The position numbers and the translations under genes were made by a program. Shown in pieces: positions 1-6,911 of a stretch of DNA of 33,560 nucleotides; positions within the stretch are counted from its first letter, which is position 1; every line of letters starts with the position of its first letter. This stretch comes from AG-12 sp027319585 (GTDB taxonomy: Bacteria > Chloroflexota > Dormibacteria > Aeolococcales > Bog-877): positions 1 through 33,560 of the forward strand of contig DAHVMY010000020.1 of NCBI GenBank assembly GCA_027319585.1. The letters run 5' to 3'. Under the pieces are notes generated by a model, which searched no databases, was not told the DNA's origin, and saw only the letters and a list, made by a program, of their open reading frames with translations.

Positions 1-3000
1 AGGCAGCAGCTTCTGCACCATCAGGCTCGCCACCCCGTCCGCCGAGCGCAGCACCCCCTGGGCGACGATCAGGGGCTGGTGGCTGGCCAGCCTTCGGTTG
101 GCCAGATAGACCTGCGGAGTGAACACCAGGTCCAGATGTCCGCTCTCGTCGGCCAGGGTGAAGAAGCGCATCCCATGCGCCGCCGGGGGGGCTTGCCGGG
201 TGATCACCATGCCCGCCACCACCAGCCGGCTGCCGCTGCCGCGGGAGCGCGCCTGGGCCAGCGGGACAACCCCCATCTCCGCCAGCCGGGAGCGCACCAG
301 GGCCACCGGATGCGGACCGGTGGTGAGCCCCATCACCGAGTAATCCGCCACGGTCTTTTCCGCCTGGGAGAGCTCGGGAAGTGCCGGGGGGACCGCAGGC
401 AGCGGCAGCAACAGCCCCTGGACCGGGGCTGCCCTCTCCCTTTTCTCGTCGAGCTCCTCCTCCACCGGCTTAAGTCGCCACATGAGCTTCCTGCGCGACT
501 TCTCGAAACCGTCGAATGCGCCGACCTGGATCAGTGCCTCCAGCACCGCCCGGGGCACCTCGGTGCGCCTCCAGAAGTCCTCCGGGGATGAGTAGGCGCC
601 CAGCTCACGCTCCTGGTCCAGCCGCCGCCGCAGCGCATCCCCGATCCCCTTGACGTAATTGAAGCCCAGCCGCACCCCGATCGAACCTCGGGGATCGCGC
701 TCCAGCCGACAGCGGCTGCGGCTGCGGTTGACATCGATCGGCAGCACCACCACCCCGTGGCGGCGCGCATCCTCCAGCAGCACCGAGGGATGGTAGAAAC
801 CCATCGGCTGATGGTTCAAGAGCCCAACCAAATAGGCGGCCGGATGATGCAGCTTGAGCCAGGCGGTCTCGTAGGCGGTGCGGGCGAACGCCGCCGCGTG
901 ACTGCGGCAGAAGCCGAACTCCGCGAATCCCCTAACCGCCTCGAATAGCTGGGCAGCCACCCCGGGCGGCACCCCATGAAGCGCGCAGCCGCTCAGGAAG
1001 TCCTGCTCCAAAGAGGCCATCTCGACCCGGGAACGATGGCGGTTCATGGCCCTTCGGAAGCGATCCGCCTGACCGGCGCTGAAGCCGGCGACTCTCATCG
1101 CCACCTCCATGATCTGCTCCTGGTACAGGATCACCCCCAGGGTGTCGCGCAGAATCGGCTCCAGCAGCGGATGGAGATAGGTCACCGGCTCGCGGCCCTG
1201 GCGGCGGCGCAGGTAGGGATGGACCGCGTTCCCCTGAATCGGACCGGGCCGGATGATCGCGACCGCGACCACCAGGTCGTTGAACTCCCGCGGTCGGGAG
1301 CGAGGCAGGGTCTGCTGCTGCGCTCTCGACTCCACCTGAAACACGCCCACGGTGTCCGCTTCGGCGCACATCGCGTATACCGCGGGATCGGCCAGATCCA
1401 ACTTCTCCAGCTCCGGTCGGGCGCCCTCCACACGCTCCACCTCCGCCAGGGTCTCCTCGACCACTGACAGGGTGCGCAGCCCCAGGAGGTCGATCTTGAT
1501 GAGGCCGAGGTCCTCCACATCGTCCTTGTCGAACTGGACCACCACCCGACCATCCATCGAGGCCCGCTCGAGCGGGGCTATGTCCCAGAGCGGCTCCCCG
1601 GTGACCAGCATCCCGCCCACGTGAATCGAGAGATGGCGAGGGATCCCCAGCACCTGCTCCACCATCTCCGCGAACTGCCGCCACGGTGCTGCGCCCAGCA
1701 CCTCAGCGGGGAGTTCTTCGGCCACCTCCAGCACCTGTTCGATCAGGGGTCGGTGGTCCTCCGGCCGGCTCGCCTCGATGGCCCGGCCCAGCTTCTCCAC
1801 CCAGGTCAGCGGCAACCCGAAGACGGCCCCCACCTGCCGGATCGCCATGCGCAACCGGAAGGTGATCACGGTGCAAACCATCCCGGTGCGGTCCTGACCA
1901 TAGGTGTCATAGACGTGCTGGAGGAGCTGTTCCCGATGGGCCGACGAGATATCGATGTCGATGTCCGGAGTCCCCTCCATCTCCTCATGCAGGAAGCGCT
2001 CAAAGAGCAGGTGATGGGCAAGCGGATCCACCCTGGTTATGCCCAGCAGGTAGGCCACCAGACTGTCGGCCGCCGAGCCCCTGCCCTGAGCGGGGATACC
2101 CTGCCGACGGGCGAAGTCCATAAGTTCGAAGACGATGAGGAAGAATTCCGCCAGCCGGCACTTGGAGATGACCTCGAGCTCGTGTCGCAGACGCTGTGCC
2201 ACCTCCGCTCCGGCCGCCGGGTAACGGGTGGGCACAGCCCGCTGGCAGAGCCGTTCCAGGTAGGCGTCGGGGCTCTGATCCCCGGGCACCTTGAAGCCCG
2301 GAAACCGGCTGTGGCGAAAATCCAGCCTCAGCTCGGCGCGTCCGGCCAGCTCCCGGGCACCCTCCATCGCCTTGGGATAGGGCAAGAGCTCTCCCAACTC
2401 TGCCTCAGAGCGCATCCAGTGTTCGTGGTTGGGTAGGAGCAGGCCCAGGCCGGCAGCCTCCTCCAAGGTGCAGCTGTGGCGGATCGCGGTGAGCACATCC
2501 AGCAGCCTGCCCTGCTCGGAGCGGGCGTAGCGCGGCGCTCCGGAGGCCACCAGCCGCACCCCGGTCCGCTCGGCGCAGGCGGCGGTCTCAGCCGCCAGCC
2601 AGTCGTCGCCAGGATGGAGGTGATGCTGGAGGCAGAGCCTGAAGCCCCCGTTCGAGAAGGCGTCCGCCAATCCGCGCGCGGCCGCATCGGCCGCGGCGCG
2701 ATCGCCGCGCCGGAGAGCTCGGCTGATCGGGCTGTGCGGTCCCCCCGCCAGCACCACGCACCGGTCCAACCCCGCGGGGTCAACCACGGAATCACCGGAC
2801 TCCGGGCGATGCCGAAGGCGTTCCCGGATTCCCTGCGGTAGAACTGCGTCCCGTACCTCGTGGTTGGGGTCGCCGGCCGCGGCGACCAGCAGCCGGTCGA
2901 GGCCGCCCAGCCGCAGGCGAGGAGCCCCCTTGACCCCTGCCATCTGGGCACGGCTCACGGTGCGGCAGAGCTGCTGGTACGAGGGGCGATCGGTTGCCAG

Positions 3001-3240
3001 AATGACCAGCCGGCCACCGTCGGAGAGATCCAGTTCCGCACCCACCAGCGCCGCCAGACCAGCCCGCTCGGCTGCCCGCACCAGCCGCACCGCCCCATAG
3101 AGCCCGCCCCGGTCCACCAACCCCAGGGCCGACATCTCAAGCTCAACCGCCCTCTCCACCAGCTCCTCGGGAGCGCTGGCCCCCTCGAGGAAGGAGAAGT
3201 AGGAACGAGCCCAGCACTCCCCAAAGCCCGACCTGCCCAC
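1..3240 (-). CDS. dnaE2: Error-prone DNA polymerase III alpha-like subunit DnaE2 (ImuC), 3' end outside window
   Basis: This is the translesion polymerase of the SOS mutasome, a C-family DNA polymerase expected to work with ImuA and ImuB in damage-induced mutagenesis. About 1080 codons are present. The frame is open to the window edge and ends in an OB-fold-like segment (FFTLADESGHLDLVF), so only a short C-terminal tail is missing. The N-terminal PHP region reads FSFLEGASAPEELVERAV, which is typical of DnaE2. The catalytic triad is intact: PDIDID near residue 423, and QFDKDD followed by KIDLLGLRTL further on. The PHP metal-ligand positions are not conserved: the usual HxH is WAR, the TDHD-type motif is VDRG, and the NDVHYH-type motif is SGAPRYA. 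I chose the GTG at 3240 because it follows a LexA-like box and a TATCAT -10. An in-frame ATG at 3300 would place that box inside the gene. The family assignment is secure; the start is inferred. Confidence 0.93.
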   Translation of the reverse strand, partial: MGRSGFGECWARSYFSFLEGASAPEELVERAVELEMSALGLVDRGGLYGAVRLVRAAERAGLAALVGAELDLSDGGRLVILATDRPSYQQLCRTVSRAQMAGVKGAPRLRLGGLDRLLVAAAGDPNHEVRDAVLPQGIRERLRHRPESGDSVVDPAGLDRCVVLAGGPHSPISRALRRGDRAAADAAARGLADAFSNGGFRLCLQHHLHPGDDWLAAETAACAERTGVRLVASGAPRYARSEQGRLLDVLTAIRHSCTLEEAAGLGLLLPNHEHWMRSEAELGELLPYPKAMEGARELAGRAELRLDFRHSRFPGFKVPGDQSPDAYLERLCQRAVPTRYPAAGAEVAQRLRHELEVISKCRLAEFFLIVFELMDFARRQGIPAQGRGSAADSLVAYLLGITRVDPLAHHLLFERFLHEEMEGTPDIDIDISSAHREQLLQHVYDTYGQDRTGMVCTVITFRLRMAIRQVGAVFGLPLTWVEKLGRAIEASRPEDHRPLIEQVLEVAEELPAEVLGAAPWRQFAEMVEQVLGIPRHLSIHVGGMLVTGEPLWDIAPLERASMDGRVVVQFDKDDVEDLGLIKIDLLGLRTLSVVEETLAEVERVEGARPELEKLDLADPAVYAMCAEADTVGVFQVESRAQQQTLPRSRPREFNDLVVAVAIIRPGPIQGNAVHPYLRRRQGREPVTYLHPLLEPILRDTLGVILYQEQIMEVAMRVAGFSAGQADRFRRAMNRHRSRVEMASLEQDFLSGCALHGVPPGVAAQLFEAVRGFAEFGFCRSHAAAFARTAYETAWLKLHHPAAYLVGLLNHQPMGFYHPSVLLEDARRHGVVVLPIDVNRSRSRCRLERDPRGSIGVRLGFNYVKGIGDALRRRLDQERELGAYSSPEDFWRRTEVPRAVLEALIQVGAFDGFEKSRRKLMWRLKPVEEELDEKRERAAPVQGLLLPLPAVPPALPELSQAEKTVADYSVMGLTTGPHPVALVRSRLAEMGVVPLAQARSRGSGSRLVVAGMVITRQAPPAAHGMRFFTLADESGHLDLVFTPQVYLANRRLASHQPLIVAQGVLRSADGVASLMVQKLLP

Positions 3241-3246
3241 TCCACG

Positions 3247-3266
3247 ATGATACAAACAAATGTACT
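3247..3266 (-). promoter_or_regulatory. LexA-like SOS box and -10 element of dnaE2
   Basis: Read on the minus strand, AGTACATTTGTTTG (3266-3253) resembles the CGAAC-N4-GTTYG LexA operator, with one good half-site (GTTTG) and one degraded half-site. It is immediately followed by TATCAT (3252-3247), a plausible -10 hexamer. The same operator/-10 geometry occurs at imuA, which supports the call. The predicted transcript start falls at or next to the GTG at 3240, so the dnaE2 mRNA may be leaderless. The DUF429 gene starts 27 bp away on the other strand, so a bound repressor could affect both genes. Confidence 0.6.
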
Positions 3267-3292
3267 GATTGACATGAGGAGAGAATCGCAGC

Positions 3293-4003
3293 GTGGCCAT
3301 CACCTACCGGATCGACTCGACGGTCCTGGGAGCGGACGGGTGCCGTGGAGGTGGCTGGATGACGGTGGTGCAGCCTGACCGCGAGCGCCCCCAGTTGCTC
3401 CATCTGCCCACCACAGCCGCCCTCTTCCAGCTGATCCGCGACCTTCAACTTGGCGCCGCCGTGCTCGACATCCCCATCGGACTTCCCCCAAGGGAGCTGC
3501 GGCGCTGCGACCTGGAGGCCCGCCGGCTGCTGGGACGGGCGGCCCCCAGCGTCTTCCTGACCCCTCCCCGGGCGGTCCTGCAAGCCACATCCCAGAAGGA
3601 GGCGAGCAGCATCTGGCGCCAGCTTTCGGGCCGTGGCTGCCCGGCCCAGACGTTCGGCATCCTGGCCCGCATCAGGGAGGTCGACATGGAGCTGCGAGCG
3701 CACCCACTCCCGGCCGTGCACGAGGGCCACCCGGAACTGGCCTTTCAACGGCTCGCCGAGGGCACGCCCCTGGCGAGCAAGCACATCCCGGCCGGCCGGG
3801 CCGCGCGAGCCGGATTGCTGCAGCCACACTTGCCGGAACTTCCCAGCTGGCTGGACCGCCATCCCGGTCTGGTGGAGGACGTCCTGGACGCCTGCGCCTG
3901 CTGGCTGGTGGCTCGGTGGGTGATCGAGGGCTCGTCCCGGCAGCTGCCAGTGGAAGCCGTCGAGCTCGATGAGTGGAACACACCGATGGCGATCAGGTAC
4001 TGA
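3293..4003 (+). CDS. DUF429 family protein (predicted RNase H-like nuclease fold)
   Basis: The protein has 236 residues and belongs to DUF429, a family predicted to share the RNase H fold but without an established function. Visible family motifs are GADGCRGGGW near the N-terminus, AVLDIPIGLP, the CDLEARRLLG and SVFLTPPRA stretches, REVDMEL, and EGHPELAF. The late DDVLDA-type motif reads EDVLDA, so one acidic residue is Glu instead of Asp but charge is kept. The GTG start at 3293 is preceded by a GGAGA Shine-Dalgarno-like sequence (3278-3282). It is divergent from dnaE2 and shares its LexA-box intergenic region. SOS induction and a nucleic-acid role are therefore reasonable inferences, but the sequence does not show them. 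Confidence 0.85.
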   Translation: MAITYRIDSTVLGADGCRGGGWMTVVQPDRERPQLLHLPTTAALFQLIRDLQLGAAVLDIPIGLPPRELRRCDLEARRLLGRAAPSVFLTPPRAVLQATSQKEASSIWRQLSGRGCPAQTFGILARIREVDMELRAHPLPAVHEGHPELAFQRLAEGTPLASKHIPAGRAARAGLLQPHLPELPSWLDRHPGLVEDVLDACACWLVARWVIEGSSRQLPVEAVELDEWNTPMAIRY

Positions 4004-4594
4004 GACCGGGGGCGGCGCCGCGCAGGGTGCTCCGACGCCGGCCATGGAACCAAGGACCGCATCGGAGCCGCGGGATTCCGGGCCCGATTCCACCGCACAC
4101 ACGCACTCGGCAACCGTGGCGGGGGCGAGTTCGAGGTGCGGGCGCTTCTGTAACAAAGTCTTGAAGTGGCGTAACCGGGACCGCACAGGATCGTCAGGCC
4201 TGGTAATGTGAACGAAAGTTCAGGTTCTGCGACCGTGCACCCTCGCCGCCCAGAGGCCGCGGTCCGCAGGCCACCACCGGTAGTGCGGGCAAGGAGAGAG
4301 AGTTGCCAAACCCCGGGCGGGGTCCCCAGACACCCTCGCGTCCATCGGCGATGCCGACGCTCGCAGGTGGCCGGGACGTCGCGTGGCCGGAGACCGGCCC
4401 GAGCTTAGCGGGCGCGCCGACGCGGGAGCTGACCGTCTCCAATTCTCCTCCTCCGAGGTCCAGGGCCACCGGCGGGCGGCGCATCACCGCGCCGATGGAC
4501 AAGCGGCGCTGACTGGCCCAGGGCGAATGTTCCCGATCCCCAGACGGACTTTGCGTGATGAAGCTGACGGCGACTTTGTGAGGAGTGACAGTTG
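4004..4594. other. Long intergenic region without a convincing gene
   Basis: About 590 bp separate the DUF429 gene from the secreted DUF11 protein. Short open frames occur on both strands but have arginine/proline-rich low-quality translations and no recognisable domain. The region contains a perfect LexA-type palindrome (4209-4222), annotated separately. A Shine-Dalgarno-like AGGAG lies just before the ATG at 4595. I looked for cyclic-dinucleotide riboswitch cores and did not find a convincing match. The length leaves room for a structured leader or small RNA, but nothing specific can be named. Confidence 0.6.
4209..4222. promoter_or_regulatory. Perfect GAAC-N4-GTTC palindrome, candidate LexA operator
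   Basis: The sequence TGAACGAAAGTTCA has 5-bp perfectly inverted arms around a GAAA spacer. This matches the GAAC-N4-GTTC core of the Gram-positive LexA box better than either mutasome site in this window. A TAATGT hexamer (4204-4209) abuts it on the plus strand and could be a -10 element, though no good -35 is visible. The nearest downstream gene, the secreted DUF11 protein, starts 370 bp away, so the regulated transcript is unclear. Confidence 0.5.
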
Positions 4595-6424
4595 ATGCGA
4601 AGGGTTGCGACGCGTTGGTCATTGCTGCTGGCCACCCTGGGGGTGGTGGCGCTAATTCTGGCGGCCCCGGCATCGGTGCTCGCTGCCGCCGGGGGGACAC
4701 CCGGTCCGAACGGGTCCAACCAGGGGCACTCCTCCCACGGCGGCTCCGGCCCGGGTCACGCGCCGGGATCATCTTCTTCATCGTCCAGCTCATCCTCATC
4801 GCAATCAGGCGGCGGGAGCCAATCGGGGGGCACCGGCTCCGGGGGCAACTCGGGATCGTCGGTGCCGGGGGGCACATCGACTTCCTCCAGCTCCGGTTCG
4901 GGGCACAGCTCGCCCGGGGACAGCAACCCCGAGGACGTCTGGGTGGACGGCTATTCCTCATCGACCGCACCGGTTTCCTCAGCCGGGCCCGGCCATGAGA
5001 TGGACCCCCACCTCGGCTGCCCCGCCTACATCATCCTGTGGGGAAGTGGTCTGGCCGACCCGACGGGCATCTACACGATCGATGGTTGGAATCCCAGTGG
5101 CAGCGGCACGGGTGACTACGGCCACGCCGGCTACCACCAGGACCAGGCCTGGCCGGGGACCGCGGCCAATCCCTCCACCGCCAGCTGGAATTACTCCACC
5201 GCGGCCGGTGGGACCCAGGAGATCAGCTACATCCCCACCGCCACCCTGGTCGCCCACGCCATCGCCAACGGGGATGCGCCCGTCAACGGCGAGGGCCTGC
5301 ACTTCAAGCTCCAGTTCGTTCAGGACCCGCAGAAGCACAAGACCTTCTGGGTCAACTGTCCGACCCCCACGCCCCCGCCGGCAGGGACCCCCGACCTCAG
5401 CATCACCAAGAAGGTGAGTGAGACGACGGCCCACTTCGGGGACACCCTGACCTACACCGTGGTGGTCACCAACTCAGGCACAGCTGCCGCCACCAACGTC
5501 GTGATCGACGACACCATGTCCGGCACCGCCGGCTTCACCATCAACACGGCGTCCTTCAGCCCATACGCCGCCACCGTGCTCTCGAGCAGCGAGGTCGAGT
5601 GGACGATCCCGACCATCTCCGCAAACGGCGGCACCTCGACTGAGACCTACACCGCAACCATCTCCCAGCCCTCCCCGTACGACCCCGCCACGACCTACGT
5701 GCTCAACAACACGGCCTCGATCGTCGACTGCACCGGCAGCGGCCCCTGCAGCGCCACGGTCACAACCGATGTCCCGGGCAGCACCCCACCGCCCAGCAAC
5801 GCACCCGACCTGGTGGTGGTCAAGACCGTGAACGCCACCCTGGCCAAGGTGGGACAGACGGTCACCTACACGATCACGGTGAGCAACATCGGTGGGGCCG
5901 CCGCCACCAACGTGGTGATGACCGACGTGATGTCGGGGAGTGCGAGCTTCTCGGTCAACCTGAGCTCCTTCTCCGGCGTTCCCCCGGTCACGGTGACCGG
6001 CGCCGGAACCTCAGCCGACCCCTTCTCATGGACATACGCATCCATCGCGGCCGGAGCGGTTGACACCGTCACCTACCAGGCGACCATCCTCGGTCCCGGG
6101 ACCACCTCGGTCCACGGCAGCAGATTCGAGCAGCTGATCAACACCGTGACGGCCAGCGGCCCAGGCTGCAGCACTACCAGCTGCACCTCCACCGTCACCA
6201 CGACCGCGCCGCTGCCACCTCATGGCGTCCTTGGGGCCACCACCACTAAGAAGAAGACGCCCACCACCCCGACACCGGCGGGTGCGGTTCTGGGCGCGTC
6301 GGTGACCACGCCAGGCACCGGGGCCAACCTAGATCTCTGGCTGACGATCATCCTCGTTCTCTCTGGGCTGGCGCTCATCGGGCTGGCGGTCGCAGCCCGG
6401 CGCCGGGCGACGCCGCAGGCCTAG
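4595..6424 (+). CDS. Secreted, C-terminally anchored surface protein with two DUF11 repeats
   Basis: The protein has 609 residues. It begins with a signal peptide (MRRVATRWSLLLATLG, then a hydrophobic run and an AAPASVLAAA cleavage region). Next is a Gly/Ser-rich linker with a long serine run near residues 58-70. An unassigned extracellular region (about 105-255) follows, then a proline spacer. Two DUF11/TIGR01451-type beta-sandwich repeats start near residues 266 and 403. The C-terminus has a Thr/Pro/Lys-rich wall-spanning stretch, a TPGTG motif, one hydrophobic helix and an RRR-containing tail. That order resembles a sortase signal, but Thr replaces the Leu of LPxTG. The ATG at 4595 follows an AGGAG ribosome site. 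The likely role is in the cell envelope or in adhesion; no enzyme motif is visible. No sortase gene lies in the window. Confidence 0.85.
   Translation: MRRVATRWSLLLATLGVVALILAAPASVLAAAGGTPGPNGSNQGHSSHGGSGPGHAPGSSSSSSSSSSSQSGGGSQSGGTGSGGNSGSSVPGGTSTSSSSGSGHSSPGDSNPEDVWVDGYSSSTAPVSSAGPGHEMDPHLGCPAYIILWGSGLADPTGIYTIDGWNPSGSGTGDYGHAGYHQDQAWPGTAANPSTASWNYSTAAGGTQEISYIPTATLVAHAIANGDAPVNGEGLHFKLQFVQDPQKHKTFWVNCPTPTPPPAGTPDLSITKKVSETTAHFGDTLTYTVVVTNSGTAAATNVVIDDTMSGTAGFTINTASFSPYAATVLSSSEVEWTIPTISANGGTSTETYTATISQPSPYDPATTYVLNNTASIVDCTGSGPCSATVTTDVPGSTPPPSNAPDLVVVKTVNATLAKVGQTVTYTITVSNIGGAAATNVVMTDVMSGSASFSVNLSSFSGVPPVTVTGAGTSADPFSWTYASIAAGAVDTVTYQATILGPGTTSVHGSRFEQLINTVTASGPGCSTTSCTSTVTTTAPLPPHGVLGATTTKKKTPTTPTPAGAVLGASVTTPGTGANLDLWLTIILVLSGLALIGLAVAARRRATPQA
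5392..6220 (+). repeat. Tandem pair of DUF11 repeat units within the surface protein
   Basis: Two homologous coding units start near 5392 and 5803, a spacing of about 410 bp. Each begins with an (A/T)PDL motif, followed by G(D/Q)T(L/V)TYT, a VTNSG or VSNIG stretch, and TAAATNVVI or GAAATNVVM with a DxMSG motif. Each ends with a cysteine pair (CTGSGPC and CSTTSC) that could form a disulfide. The units have clearly diverged at DNA level, so this is an old domain duplication. Confidence 0.8.
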
Positions 6425-6432
6425 GCCGACAC

Positions 6433-6464
6433 GGTCCCGGGGCGCCGCAGGGTGCCCCGGGACC
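6433..6464 (+). terminator. Strong GC hairpin after the DUF11 protein gene
   Basis: GGTCCCGGGGC (6433-6443) and GCCCCGGGACC (6454-6464) form a perfect 11-bp stem. Three further pairs, one of them G-U, close a GCAG tetraloop. The hairpin begins 8 nt after the stop codon. No U-tract follows, so its role as a terminator rather than an mRNA-stabilising structure is inferred from position. Confidence 0.6.
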
Positions 6465-6880
6465 ATCGCTTTGGCAATTGACCAGGGTGGTGGCCACTGG
6501 TCTGGCGTCATCCCAATGCAGGGCTGGGTGGAAGTAGCGCCTGGCCCGCGACCCGCGCCGACCCGCGACCGCTGGCGGTCCCGTCGACCGCCGTACCGTC
6601 AAGCGCGCGGCGGGACATGCTGGGCTCCCGAGTCTTTCGGCAAGGGCGCGGAATCCTCTACCCTCGGCACCCTCAGGATGTGCTGGGAGCACGCCCGCGC
6701 GCCGTGCACGGGCGTGCGTGGCTCGCAGCCACCGTCGGCTCGCCCTTCGCCTCGAGCGGGTGGCGGGCCCGGCTTTCCCTGCTGACCCCAGGGCGGCAAG
6801 CCCGGCCCCCCGGACGGTAGCGGGCTGGCGCTGATCAGCTCCCAGGGCCCTCTCCTGCGGATGTGGCCATCGGCCAGACC
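6465..6880. other. Non-coding gap between convergent surface-protein and ftsH genes
   Basis: No credible gene was found in this roughly 415-bp stretch between two convergent genes. Open frames here are arginine/proline-rich and lack domains. One further inverted repeat, GCACGCCCG (6689-6697) with CGGGCGTGC (6709-6717), could form a 9-bp stem with an 11-nt loop. I saw no match to tRNA, RNase P, tmRNA or SRP RNA core sequences. Confidence 0.55.
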
Positions 6881-6895
6881 CGTGCCCAGGGCACG
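6881..6895 (-). terminator. Short hairpin downstream of ftsH
   Basis: CGTGCCC-A-GGGCACG is a near-perfect inverted repeat lying 16 nt beyond the ftsH stop on the minus strand. As RNA it would form a 6-bp stem with a 3-nt loop. No U-tract is present. Confidence 0.35.
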
Positions 6896-6911
6896 TGGGG
6901 GAACCGATCCC

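Noticed and set aside
3241..3300. In-frame ATG at 3300 as the dnaE2 start
   Set aside because: It would place the LexA-like box and -10 element inside the coding region and overlap the DUF429 start. The added residues do not resemble a DnaE2 N-terminus.
4225..4420. Possible cyclic-di-AMP or cyclic-di-GMP riboswitch upstream of the surface protein
   Set aside because: Isolated GGGGTCCCC-like pieces occur, but the conserved cores of these riboswitch classes could not be lined up. An Infernal/Rfam scan would settle it.
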